From Xanthomonas sp. F10 (GTDB taxonomy: Bacteria > Pseudomonadota > Gammaproteobacteria > Xanthomonadales > Xanthomonadaceae): a stretch of DNA of 64,000 bases. Under the pieces are notes generated by a model. That model ran no database searches. It was not told the origin of the DNA and saw nothing but the letters and a program-made list of their open reading frames with translations. Below are positions 37,522 to 47,185 of the stretch, piece after piece. The translations under genes and the position numbers were made by a program. Location: contig NZ_JACHNP010000001.1 in the NCBI RefSeq assembly GCF_014206815.1, positions 1,640,456-1,704,455 of the forward strand, written 5' to 3'. How positions within the stretch are numbered: position 1 is the stretch's first letter; every line of letters begins with the position of its first letter.

Positions 37522-38779
37522 GCTTCGTCTCCTGGAACAGCGCGTGCAATGCGCCGATCTGTGCCGCCGCGCGGTAGCGCAGGCGCTTGCGTTCGATCCG
37601 CAGGCTGATCAATTGCCGCTCGGCTTCCAGGCGTTCGCGCTGCACGTTCAGCAGCTCGATCACCTCGCGCCGGCCCACGCTCAACTGCTCGCGGTACAAC
37701 TCGGCCACTTCCACCGCCTGCTGCGCCTGCCGCAGCAGCGCCTGCTCGCGCCCGCGCAAGGCCTCGCCGCTGTCGGCGAGGGTCTGTACGGTGCGCCGCA
37801 CCTCGCGGCGCATCGCCTCCAGGTTCCACTGCGCCGCTTCCAGGCGCTGGCGCGCGGCCTGCGGGCGCAGGAACGTGGACATGCCCTGGAACACGTCCAT
37901 GCTCAGCCGCAGCGAAATGGTCGAATCGTTCTGCAGGCGGCCGCCGACGTCGCGACGCAGCGCGGCGGCCTCCAGATTGAGTTGCGGCTTCATCGCCGCG
38001 CGCGCTTCGCGTACTTCGGCCTCGGCCGCGCGTACCTGTTCGCCGGCCTTGCGCAGCAGCGGCGAGGCGTCCACCGCCTGCGCCAGCAACGGCGGCGCCA
38101 ATTGCGGCAATTCCAGCGTCTCCGGTTCGACCAGATCCTCGGCCTCGGCCCCGACCAGCAGCAGGAACTGGTTGCGCAACTCCTGCAGCGCACCCTGCTC
38201 GGTCGCCAACTGGTCCTGGCCGCGGGCCAGTTCCAGCCGCGTACGCTCCAGTTCGCTGCGATCGGCATAGCCGCCGCTGCGCGCCTCGCTGAGGTCGGCG
38301 ATCACCTGCAGGCGTTGCAGATGCGCTTGCACCGCCTGCAGCCGCTGCTGCGCCGCCAACACGTCCAGATACACCTCCACGATCTGCAGCGCAGCGTCGT
38401 CGGCGGCCACCTCCACCGCCGCGTCCTGCCCGCGCTGCTGCGCGCGTGCATTCGCCACCCGGCTCGACACGCGCCCCCAGTCGTACAGCATCTGCGAGAG
38501 ATTGACGTCGTAGACCATCTCGCCCGGGTCCAGCGCCTTGGGCCCGGCGGCGACCGACAACGCCGGGTAGTAGCCGCTGCGGGCGATGCGCACGTCGGTG
38601 GCGGCGCGCGCCGCGTCCGCCATCGCCGCGCGCAACTGCGGCTCGATCGCCAAGCCGCGCTGCACGGCCTGCGTCAGCGACATCGCGCAGGCGCACGCCG
38701 GCAGCGCCAACCACAGCCCGACGGCCAGCGCCGGGCCGGACCGGCGCGTGCGCCGGTCCCCATCCCCCTTCCTCGCCAT
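37511..38779 (-). CDS. TolC-like outer-membrane protein of the type I secretion system
   Basis: A 422-residue outer-membrane efflux protein. A signal peptide (WLALPACACAMSLTQAVQRG) is followed by two alpha-helical TolC repeats, with the typical YPALSV and DVNLSQMLYDWGRV segments in the first half and LRLSMDVFQGMSTFLRPQAA in the second, ending in a heptad-rich helix. Its start codon overlaps the adhesin stop by one base (TGATG). It forms the outer-membrane duct of the secretion complex. Confidence 0.93.
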   Translation of the reverse strand: MARKGDGDRRTRRSGPALAVGLWLALPACACAMSLTQAVQRGLAIEPQLRAAMADAARAATDVRIARSGYYPALSVAAGPKALDPGEMVYDVNLSQMLYDWGRVSSRVANARAQQRGQDAAVEVAADDAALQIVEVYLDVLAAQQRLQAVQAHLQRLQVIADLSEARSGGYADRSELERTRLELARGQDQLATEQGALQELRNQFLLLVGAEAEDLVEPETLELPQLAPPLLAQAVDASPLLRKAGEQVRAAEAEVREARAAMKPQLNLEAAALRRDVGGRLQNDSTISLRLSMDVFQGMSTFLRPQAARQRLEAAQWNLEAMRREVRRTVQTLADSGEALRGREQALLRQAQQAVEVAELYREQLSVGRREVIELLNVQRERLEAERQLISLRIERKRLRYRAAAQIGALHALFQETKHAG

Positions 38780-41700
38780 CAGGCCGTCACCACCGCGAGC
38801 GTGTTGTCCTCCACCAGCAAGGTCGCGGTGCCGAAGCTGTAGACGTGATAGGTGATGCCGTCGATCGCCTGGGTGGTGCCGCTGTCCACCGCGCCGATCA
38901 CGTTGAGCACATCCGCCCCGTCGCCGGTGATCTGCAGGGTGTCGTTGCTGTCGGTGATCGCCAGCACTTCCGACGCGGTCAAGGTCAGCGTGCTGCCGGA
39001 ATCGCCCTTGCCCAGGTCCAAGCGCTCGATGTTGCTCAGGGTGCCGATGCCCGCGGCGTTGTAGTCCAGATCGATGCCGTTGGCGAACAGCAGCGTGTCG
39101 AAGCCGGCGCCACCGTCGATGCTGACGAACGTGTTGCCGGTGATCTGGATGGTGTCGTCGCCGTTGCCGGCCAACACCTGATCGCCGCTGCCGACGTTGA
39201 AGATCAGGTCGCTGCCGTCGCCGGCGAGGATGCGTTCGCTGCTGCCGTCGGCACCGGACAGGATGTCGATGCCGCCGGTGCCATTCACGCTGATCGTGCC
39301 GATGCCCAGGCTGGCGCCGTTGTTGGCCAGGGTGATGCCGTAGCGGGCGCTGTCGTTGCCCTGCGTATCGGTGCCCACCACTTCGAACGACACCTGGGTT
39401 CCCAGGTTGAGCAGGCCCGAGGCGGTGAGCCCGAGTTGGTTCAGCACGCTGGAGCTGAGCAGGTTCAGGGCGAAGTCGCCGCTGGCATCGGCCTGGATCG
39501 GCGTGAGTTCGACATTGAGCGTGGGCGTGATGACCCGGATCGCCAGGCTCGCGTTCGGCTCGGCCTGCCCGCTGAAGCCGAACGTCGCCGGCAGCAGCGC
39601 GAAGTTCACGCCGAAGTCGCCGAGCGTCAGCGGCTGCGCGATGTTGGTGCCCACGCCCAGCGAGACGACCGGGCTGGGATTGCCGGCCGGGTCGGCACCG
39701 ACCACCGAGACCTGCGCGTTCAACAGCTGCGCCCAGCTCAGGTCGATGTCCAGGCCGGTCAGCAGGTCCAGCGAGGCCAGGCCGCTGTTGTCGGCGGCGA
39801 GCGTGGCGGTGGCCTGCACGCCGCCGACGTTGACGTTGACCGTCAGCGCCAGGCCCGGCTCGCCGGAAATCGTCAGCAGGCTGCCGACCAGCGACAGCAC
39901 CGGCGTCGCCGGCGCGACCGTGTCGATGGTGAAGCCGACCGAGGACGACAGCGGGCCGCCGTTGAGGTCGACCGTGACCGTCGCCGCCCCTTGCGGCAAT
40001 GCCGCGCCGCCGCTCGGCGGCAGCACCGATACCAGCACGTTGCCGGCGCTCAGGTCGGCGCTGGTCAGGGTGTGGCTGACGTCGACCTCGTAGCCGTTCT
40101 GACCGGCGAAGTGCACGGTGACCACCTGCCCGACCAGCATGTTCGGCCGCAGCTGCACCGCCACCTGGATGCCGTTGCCGATCTCCGCAGCGTTGATCCA
40201 GGTATCGCCCGCCTCCGCCACGCTGAGCAGTGGCGGCGACAGGTCCGGCGCAGTGAGCAGCGCCGGCGCGCTGACGTTGCCGGCGGCGTCGACCGCCACC
40301 ACCGACAGCGCCTGACCGATCACCAGCGGTGGCGACAGCGGCAGGCTGAAGCTGCCGTTGCCATCCACCTGGATCAGCAGCGGATTGGCGGTATCGCCGT
40401 TCACCACCACGCGCAGTTGCGCATTGGCCTCGGCGGTGCCGCTGAGCAGGCTGCCATCCAGGCTGATCGACACCACCGGCGCCGCTGGCGCCAGCGCATC
40501 GATGGTCAGCGTCGCCGGCGGGCTGGCATTGCCGGCCGCGTCGGTGGCGATGGCGCTGATCACCGTGCCGTTCGGCAATGCAGCCCCCGGCGTCACACTC
40601 CAGTTGCCGGACGCGTCGGCCGTGGCCTGACCGACCATCGTACCGTTGCCGTCGGTGACGGTAATGGTGGCACCGGCTTCGGCGCTGCCGACGATGGCCA
40701 CGCCATTGCTCGCCTGCAGGATCGGGGCGGCGGGCGCCACTGCATCCACGATCAACGTCGCCGGCGCACTGGCGTTGCCCGCGACATCGGTGGCGATGGC
40801 GGTCACCACCGTGCCGTTCGGCAATGCGGTGCCCGGCGTCACGCTCCAATTGCCGGACGCGTCGGCGGTGACCTGGCCGATGAGCGTGCCGTTGCCATCG
40901 GTGACGGTGATCGTCGCCCCCGCTTCCGCGCTGCCGACGATGGCGACGCCATTGCTCGCCTGCAGGATCGGCGCCGCCGGCGCCAGCGCATCCACGGTCA
41001 ACGTTGCCGGTGCACTGGCGTTGCCGGCCGCATCGGTGGCGATGACGGTCACCACGGTGCCGTTCGGCAACGCCGCGCCCGGCGTCACACTCCAGTTGCC
41101 GGACGCGTCGGCCGTAGCCTGGCCGATCAGCGTGCCGTTGCCGTCGGTCACGGTGATCGTCGCGCCGGCTTCGGCGGTGCCGACGATCGCCAGGCCATTG
41201 CTGACCTGCAGGATCGGGGCGGCCGGGGCCACGGCATCGATGGTCAGCGTCGCCGGCGGGCTGGCATTGCCGGCCGCGTCGGTGGCGATGGCGCTGATCA
41301 CGGTGCCGTCGGGCAAGGCGGCCCCCGGGGTCACGCTCCAGTTGCCGGACGCATCGGCGGTGGCCTGCCCGATCAGCGTGCCGTTGCCGTCGGTGACGGT
41401 GATCGTCGCACCCGCTTCCGCGCTGCCGACGATGACCAGGCCATTGCTCGCCTGCAGGATCGGGGCGGCCGGCGCCAGTGCATCCACGGTCAACGTCGCC
41501 GGCGCACTGACATTGCCGGCCGCATCGGTCGCGATGGCGGTCACCACGGTGCCGTTCGGCAATGCGACGCCCGGCGTCACGCTCCAGTTGCCGGCCGCAT
41601 CGGCGGCGACCTGGCCGATCAGCGTGCCGTTGCCGTCGGTCACGGTGACCGTCGCACCCGCTTCCGCGGTGCCGACGATGGCGATGCCATTGCTCGCCTG

Positions 41701-44700
41701 CAGGATCGGCGCCGCCGGCGCCAGCGCATCCACGATCAACGTTGCCGGTGCACTGGCATTGCCGGCCGCATCGGTGGCGATGGCCGTCACCACGGTGCCG
41801 TCGGGCAACGCCGTCCCCGGCGTGACGCTCCAGTTGCCGGAGGCATCGGCGGTGGCCTGCCCGATCAGCGTGCCGTTGCCGTCGGTCACGGTGACCGTCG
41901 CGCCGGCTTCGGCGGTGCCGACGATCGCCAGGCCATTGCTGACCTGCAGGATCGGGGCGGCCGGGGCTACGGCATCGACGATCAGTGTCGCCGGCGCACT
42001 GGCGTTGCCAGCGGCATCGGTGGCGACGGCCGTCACCACGGTGCCGTCGGGCAACGTCGCCCCCGGCGTGACGCTCCAGTTACCGGACGCATCGGCGGTG
42101 GTCTGGCCGATCAGCGTGCCGTTACCATCGGTGACGGTGACCGTCGCGCCGGCTTCGGCGGTGCCGACGATCGCACTGCCGTTGCTCGGCTGCAGCACCG
42201 GGGCGGCCGGCGCCACGGCATCCACCGTGGTCGTCGCCGGCGCGCTGGCGTTGCCGGCCGCGTCGGTGGCGATGGCGCTCAGCACGGTGCCGTCGGGCAA
42301 TGCCGCCCCCGGGGTGATGCTCCAGTTGCCGGAGGCATCGGCCGTGGCCTGGCCGATCAGCGTGCCGTTGCCGTCGGTCACGGTGACCGTCGCGCCGGCT
42401 TCGGCCGACCCGACGATCGTCAGGCCGTTGCTCGGCTGCAGGATCGGCGCCGATGGTGCCGTCGTATCTACGGTGGTCGTACCCGGCGCGCTGACGTTGC
42501 CGGTCGCATCGGTGGCCACGGCGTTGATCACCGTGCCATCGGGCAGCGGGGCTCCGGGGGTCACGCTCCAGTTGCCGGACGCATCGGCCGTGGTCTGGCC
42601 GATCAGCGTGCCGTTGCCGTCGGTGACGGTGACCGTCGCCCCGGCTTCGGCGGTGCCGACGATCGCGGTACCGTTGCTCGGCTGCAGCACCGGGGCGGCC
42701 GGCGCCACGGCATCGACGGTCAGCGTGGCCGGCGCGCTGGCGTTGCCCGCCGCGTCGGTGACCACGGCGTTGACCACTGTGCCGTCGGGCAGCGCCGTGC
42801 CGGGCGTGATGCTCCAGTTGCCGGACGCATCGGCGGTGACCTGGCCGATTAGCGTGCCGTTGCCGTCGGTGACGGTGACCGTCGCCCCGGCTTCGGCGGT
42901 GCCGACGATCGCACTGCCGTTGCTCGGCTGCAGCACCGGCGTCGCCGGCGCCACGGCATCCACCGTGGTCGTCGCCGGCGCGCTGGCATTGCCGGCTGCG
43001 TCGGTGGCGATGGCGCTCAGCACGGTGCCGTCGGGCAATGCCGCCCCCGGGGTGATGCTCCAGTTGCCGGAGGCATCGGCCGTGGCCTGGCCGATCAGCG
43101 TGCCGTTGCCGTCGGTCACGGTGACCGTCGCGCCGGCTTCGGCCGACCCGACGATCGTCAGGCCGTTGCTCGGCTGCAGGATCGGCGCCGACGGTGCCGT
43201 CGTATCTACGGTGGTCGTGCCCGGCGCGCTGACGTTGCCGGTCGCATCGGTGGCCACGGCGTTGATCACCGTGCCATCGGGCAGCGGGGCTCCCGGGGTC
43301 ACGCTCCAGTTGCCGGACGCATCGGCGGTGGTCTGGCCGATCAGCGTGCCGTTGCCATCGGTGACGGTGACCGTCGCCCCGGCTTCGGCGGTGCCGACGA
43401 TCGCGGTACCGTTGCTCGGCTGCAGCACCGGGGCGGCCGGCGCCACGGCATCGACGGTCAGCGTGGCCGGCGCGCTGGCGTTGCCCGCCGCGTCGGTGAC
43501 CACGGCGTTGACCACTGTGCCGTCGGGCAGCGGGGCTCCCGGGGTCACGCTCCAGTTGCCGGACGCATCGGCGGTGGTCTGGCCGATCAGCGTGCCGTTG
43601 CCGTCGGTCACGGTGACCGTCGCGCCGGCTTCGGCGGTGCCGACGATCGCACTGCCGTTGCTCGGCTGCAGCACCGGGGCGGCCGGCGCCACGGCATCCA
43701 CCGTGGTCGTCGCCGGCGCGCTGGCGTTGCCGGCCGCGTCGGTGGCGATGGCGCTCAACACGGTGCCGTCGGGCAACGGGGTAGCCGGGGTCAGGCTCCA
43801 GGTGCCGGAGGCATCGGCGGTCGCCTGGCCGATCAACGTGCCGTTGGCGTCGGTGACGGTGACCGTCGCGCCGGCCTCGGCGCTCCCGGCGACGACGCTG
43901 CCGTTGCTCGGTTGCAGCACCGGCGCCGCCGGCGCCACCGCATCCACGGTGGTGGTCGCCGGCGGACTGACCGTGCCTGCGGCATTGCTGGCGACGGCGG
44001 TGATCACCGTGCCGTCCGGCAGCGGCGTGGCCGGGGTGAAGCTCCAGTTGCCCGCGGCATCGACGACGGCCTGGCCGATCGGCGCGCCATTGCCGTCGCT
44101 CAGCGTGATGGTGGCGCCCGCTTCGGAGGTGCCGGCGATCACGCTGCCGTTGGTCGCCTGGATGATCGGTGCCGCCAGCAGATCCGGCGCCTGCACGCTG
44201 GTCGGGGGGCTGTTGTTGCCGGCCGGATCAGTCACCACCACGGTCAGCGTCTGGCCGTCGGTCAGCGGCGGCTGCAACGGCAGGCTGAAGCTGCCGTCGC
44301 CGCCCACCACGACGGTGAAGTCGGGAACGCCGTCGCCATTCGCATCGACGCCCACCGTCGCGCCCGCCTCGGCGGTGCCGGTCAAGGTACCGCCATCGGC
44401 CGAGACCTGCAGATTCCCGGCCGCCGCCGGCGGCGTAGTGTCGGGCGCATTGACGCTGGCGCCGGGGCCGGTGTTGCCGGCCGTATCGGTCACCACCACG
44501 GTCACGGTCTCGCCGTTGGTCAGCGGCGGCTGCAACGGCACGCTGAAACTGCCGTCGCTGCCGACCACGGCGGTCACGTCCGGCACGCCATCGCCATTGG
44601 TGTCCACACCCACCGTTGCACCCGCCTCCGCGGTACCGGTGAGGCTGCTGCCATCCGCCGCGACCTGCAGGTTGGCGGCCGCAGCAGGCGGGGTGACGTC

Positions 44701-45468
44701 CGGTGCCTGCACCATCGCCGGCGGGCTGGAGGCCCCATCCGGGCTGGTGACCACCACGGCCACCATCTGGCCACCGACCACCGGCGCCGGCAGCGTCACG
44801 GTGAAGCTGCCGTCGGTGCCGACCACGACCACCGTGTCCACCTGTCCGTCGCCATCGGCATCGACGCCGACCGAGTGGCCGGGAGGCGCGTTGCCGCTGA
44901 TCTGGGTGCCGTCCGGGGAGATCTGCAGATTGGTCGCCACGGCTGGTGCCGACGGCTGCGGTTGCGGCTGGGGCTGTGGCTGCACGATCTCGTTGCGGTC
45001 GTCCTCGCTGCCCATGCTGGCCAGCGCGCCCGCGCCGAGTGCGACGCCGCCCGCCATCAGCCAGGGCGCAGCCAGCCCACCGGCCGCGCCGCCCGCGCCG
45101 GCCACGCCGGCCGCGGTCAAGGATTCGAACCCGGCATCGCCGCCCACCGGCGCATAGCTGGCCAGCAACACGGCCCCTTCGCCGCCGGCGAACTGCACCG
45201 CCAGCAGATCCTGCTCCTGCGTCAGGAACAACGCGCTCGGCTCGGACGCAGGGTCGAAGAAGTGAACGATGCGGACCGTCTCGCCGTTCTTCATCCGCAC
45301 CAGAAGATCGTCGCCTTCGCGGCTGTAGGCGGCGACCCTGTCGGGCGACACATCCAGTACCACCTGGCTGGCCTGGGTCAGTCGCACCACGCCGTCGGCC
45401 GGCAGCGGGACGGCGTGGGCGCGGGCGATGTCGGCACCGTGCGGGACAACCTTGACCTGGATACTCAT
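38779..45468 (-). CDS. BapA-type giant repetitive adhesin, type I secreted
   Basis: A 2,229-residue surface adhesin, probably for biofilm formation. The start MSIQVKVVPHGADIARAHAV was chosen because GGAGTG lies 6 bases upstream; an in-frame ATG 17 codons earlier has no such context. Domains in order: a BapA prefix domain (about residues 1-105), a Gly/Ala-rich hydrophobic stretch (120-155), three Ig-like units with Asp-rich DTNGDGVPD motifs (about 185-430), fifteen 82-residue Ig-like repeats (430-1,659), several divergent Ig-like domains, and a C-terminal type I secretion target with GDGSDLIFN, GNGDDTIQ and GGAGFDTLLF calcium-binding-like units. It heads the secretion operon. No cleavable signal peptide is present, consistent with type I export. 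Confidence 0.92.
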   Translation of the reverse strand: MSIQVKVVPHGADIARAHAVPLPADGVVRLTQASQVVLDVSPDRVAAYSREGDDLLVRMKNGETVRIVHFFDPASEPSALFLTQEQDLLAVQFAGGEGAVLLASYAPVGGDAGFESLTAAGVAGAGGAAGGLAAPWLMAGGVALGAGALASMGSEDDRNEIVQPQPQPQPQPSAPAVATNLQISPDGTQISGNAPPGHSVGVDADGDGQVDTVVVVGTDGSFTVTLPAPVVGGQMVAVVVTSPDGASSPPAMVQAPDVTPPAAAANLQVAADGSSLTGTAEAGATVGVDTNGDGVPDVTAVVGSDGSFSVPLQPPLTNGETVTVVVTDTAGNTGPGASVNAPDTTPPAAAGNLQVSADGGTLTGTAEAGATVGVDANGDGVPDFTVVVGGDGSFSLPLQPPLTDGQTLTVVVTDPAGNNSPPTSVQAPDLLAAPIIQATNGSVIAGTSEAGATITLSDGNGAPIGQAVVDAAGNWSFTPATPLPDGTVITAVASNAAGTVSPPATTTVDAVAPAAPVLQPSNGSVVAGSAEAGATVTVTDANGTLIGQATADASGTWSLTPATPLPDGTVLSAIATDAAGNASAPATTTVDAVAPAAPVLQPSNGSAIVGTAEAGATVTVTDGNGTLIGQTTADASGNWSVTPGAPLPDGTVVNAVVTDAAGNASAPATLTVDAVAPAAPVLQPSNGTAIVGTAEAGATVTVTDGNGTLIGQTTADASGNWSVTPGAPLPDGTVINAVATDATGNVSAPGTTTVDTTAPSAPILQPSNGLTIVGSAEAGATVTVTDGNGTLIGQATADASGNWSITPGAALPDGTVLSAIATDAAGNASAPATTTVDAVAPATPVLQPSNGSAIVGTAEAGATVTVTDGNGTLIGQVTADASGNWSITPGTALPDGTVVNAVVTDAAGNASAPATLTVDAVAPAAPVLQPSNGTAIVGTAEAGATVTVTDGNGTLIGQTTADASGNWSVTPGAPLPDGTVINAVATDATGNVSAPGTTTVDTTAPSAPILQPSNGLTIVGSAEAGATVTVTDGNGTLIGQATADASGNWSITPGAALPDGTVLSAIATDAAGNASAPATTTVDAVAPAAPVLQPSNGSAIVGTAEAGATVTVTDGNGTLIGQTTADASGNWSVTPGATLPDGTVVTAVATDAAGNASAPATLIVDAVAPAAPILQVSNGLAIVGTAEAGATVTVTDGNGTLIGQATADASGNWSVTPGTALPDGTVVTAIATDAAGNASAPATLIVDALAPAAPILQASNGIAIVGTAEAGATVTVTDGNGTLIGQVAADAAGNWSVTPGVALPNGTVVTAIATDAAGNVSAPATLTVDALAPAAPILQASNGLVIVGSAEAGATITVTDGNGTLIGQATADASGNWSVTPGAALPDGTVISAIATDAAGNASPPATLTIDAVAPAAPILQVSNGLAIVGTAEAGATITVTDGNGTLIGQATADASGNWSVTPGAALPNGTVVTVIATDAAGNASAPATLTVDALAPAAPILQASNGVAIVGSAEAGATITVTDGNGTLIGQVTADASGNWSVTPGTALPNGTVVTAIATDVAGNASAPATLIVDAVAPAAPILQASNGVAIVGSAEAGATITVTDGNGTMVGQATADASGNWSVTPGAALPNGTVISAIATDAAGNASPPATLTIDALAPAAPVVSISLDGSLLSGTAEANAQLRVVVNGDTANPLLIQVDGNGSFSLPLSPPLVIGQALSVVAVDAAGNVSAPALLTAPDLSPPLLSVAEAGDTWINAAEIGNGIQVAVQLRPNMLVGQVVTVHFAGQNGYEVDVSHTLTSADLSAGNVLVSVLPPSGGAALPQGAATVTVDLNGGPLSSSVGFTIDTVAPATPVLSLVGSLLTISGEPGLALTVNVNVGGVQATATLAADNSGLASLDLLTGLDIDLSWAQLLNAQVSVVGADPAGNPSPVVSLGVGTNIAQPLTLGDFGVNFALLPATFGFSGQAEPNASLAIRVITPTLNVELTPIQADASGDFALNLLSSSVLNQLGLTASGLLNLGTQVSFEVVGTDTQGNDSARYGITLANNGASLGIGTISVNGTGGIDILSGADGSSERILAGDGSDLIFNVGSGDQVLAGNGDDTIQITGNTFVSIDGGAGFDTLLFANGIDLDYNAAGIGTLSNIERLDLGKGDSGSTLTLTASEVLAITDSNDTLQITGDGADVLNVIGAVDSGTTQAIDGITYHVYSFGTATLLVEDNTLAVVTA
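40492..44181 (-). repeat. Fifteen tandem 246-bp repeats (82-residue Ig-like units) in the adhesin gene
   Basis: Each unit encodes about 82 residues with the core GTAEAGATVTVTDGNGTLIG and ends TDAAGNASAPATLTVDAV or close to it. The period is 246 bases throughout with no frame loss. Units near the middle are almost identical and units at the ends diverge, a pattern of unequal exchange. Confidence 0.92.
42183..43658 (-). repeat. Tandem duplication of a three-repeat block (2 x 738 bp) in the adhesin gene
   Basis: Segments 42,921-43,658 and 42,183-42,920 are near-identical copies of the same three 246-bp units, including the rare variant units ending TTTVDTTAPSAPILQ. The same landmark strings recur exactly 738 bases apart (for instance at 42,691 and 43,429). 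This is a recent event on top of the older repeat array. Confidence 0.88.
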
Positions 45469-47185
45469 GGCGAACACTCCTATCGCGAAATGGGACGGCA
45501 GCGTGCGAGCGCAAGCCAAAGGTGTTGGGCGGTCGGCGCGACAGCACGCCGTGCCGGCCGCTGCGCAGGCAAGACCTCACCTGCGCGGCCCGATTGGTCC
45601 ACGACAAGCATTGGGATTGACGATCAGGCGACGCGGAAGGCGACGAACGCGCTACCGCGGCACGTCTACGGGCAGAACGCGCCTAGCGTCGACAGCGTGG
45701 GGATGCCCGATCGGGCGGGCGGCGGCAGCGGAACGCGAGGCACGGCGAACGGGACACACCGGCGGTATCGATAGACATCACGGACCCTCCTTCCTTGAGT
45801 CGCTCACAGTTCGAAAGCGGTGCAGCAAACACGCGTGCAGACGCAGTGCGCTTAGCTCCCCCCGGGCCGCCCCGACGGAACCGCCAATGGTGCCGGCCCG
45901 CCTTTCACTACTGAAGCGATCACGCAAATATGGATGCTGGCAACAGCGCCGACGTCGTATGCAATGCACCTCCGTCTGCACGCGGCGATCTTTGCCAACG
46001 ACGCCACGCGATGGCAATAAAGCGTCACTCACCGTTTCTGAAAATGTGTTGAGCACCAACAAAAGATGACGGTTTTTTCACCATGTCATCTACCTAATTT
46101 AAGGCGTGTTTGCGCAAGACCGCGCGGCGGTGCGCGGCGTGGACGACAATGACGACGCGCGCCGGTGCGCTCTGCAAGCGATTGCAAACATGTCGAAGCA
46201 GCGCCGTACCTGTGCGTACGCAAACCATGCATACACGCGCACCGTGGGCACACACGCTGGAGCGCAGCTGCGCACCATGGAGCGATCGCGCGCGATGGCG
46301 TGGTCAAGCGACGACCAGGCCGGATCTGTACGCCAGCGCATGGCGGGACGCGCAGCCTGGAAGGCATGGCGCAGTCGTGCGGAAGCAGCCGGTTTTTAGC
46401 GCTTTTTTGCAGACAATGTCTGCTGCCACGTTCGTATCCCGCGGCAAGACTGCGCGACCAGCACCGATACGGCCACGGGCAACTCGGGTTGCATAGCGCG
46501 TAGCGACCTCCCTTGTTGATGCCTTGGCGCTCGGCGAGATCGGTGATGCCGGCGATGACCCATCGCCCTTTGTCGAACAGATGACCAGACATGCGATGAG
46601 GTCGCGCCGGCGACACCATGGCAGTGACATCCATGCACCTGGCTTCCATCGTCGGCATGATCCCTTCGTCGCTGGCGAAGGCGACCGGGCTGGTGGCGGA
46701 GAACCTGCTGTGGCTCTTCCGCAGCACCGTCTTCGATCCGATGGAGACGATCGCACTCGACGCGCTCGCGCCGAGCAGCCGCATCATGATCTCGGCTCTC
46801 CCAGTCCGACCGACAATGACCAGCACGCCCGCGTCGTGCAGACGCTCCTCGCCGGCGCCAGCGGACCGATCGCTGCGGATGGACGCGAAAGCAGTGCGAA
46901 GGGGTGCATCGCCTGTTCGCGCCCGGCAGCCAACTCCTGCAGTTCGCGGGGTCGGCCATCGTCGACACCCTGAACACGCGCTTCGCTGCCATCCCGACGA
47001 TCGCCCGCCGTTTCGGCCACGGCCAGGCGCCACCGGGCGCGCGCGCATTGCTGCGAGGACCTGCACGCGTCCGCACCGCCAGTGACCCATGCATCGCGCC
47101 CCGAGCCAGGCGGCGGCGCCGGCAGCGCCGCCATCTGGCCATCAACATCCCCGCCGCGACGGCGCAGGCGGCAACCGCCGCGCGT
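45469..47185. other. Gene-poor region upstream of the adhesin operon
   Basis: About 1.7 kb with no credible gene on either strand. The part next to the adhesin (45,469-45,780) is GC-rich leader; 45,900-46,110 is distinctly A+T-rich and includes a hairpin-forming stretch at 46,064-46,091; 46,110-47,185 holds open frames on several strands but none with a recognisable domain, a ribosome-binding site and neighbours that fit. A short HTH-like string is noted at 46,510-46,553. The adhesin promoter must lie here. Confidence 0.6.

Noticed and set aside
40492-44181. CRISPR-like regular spacing
   Set aside because: The period is 246 bp without short repeats separated by unique spacers, the reading frame is kept throughout and no cas genes are present. 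The heptamer arrays are also not CRISPRs, having 7-base units without spacers.
40646-45157. A plus-strand open frame of about 1,500 codons with regular repeats opposite the adhesin
   Set aside because: It is the mirror of the 246-bp repeats. The minus-strand frame has the BapA prefix, Ig-like units and secretion signal, and matches the operon direction.
45469-45780. Cyclic-di-GMP (GEMM) riboswitch in the adhesin leader
   Set aside because: Neither the conserved GGGACGCAAAGCC-type core nor a fitting tetraloop receptor is present on the minus strand of this stretch.
46064-46091. Hairpin AGATGAC ... GTCATCT as an intrinsic terminator
   Set aside because: The T run after it on the minus strand is only 3-4 bases, the stem has a bulge and no gene upstream would need it. 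It is more likely chance or part of the adhesin control region.
46618-47085. A 155-codon plus-strand frame with good codon usage in the gene-poor stretch
   Set aside because: No ribosome-binding site or recognisable domain, the second half becomes Arg/Pro-rich as in shadow frames, and an equally plausible frame overlaps it on the other strand.
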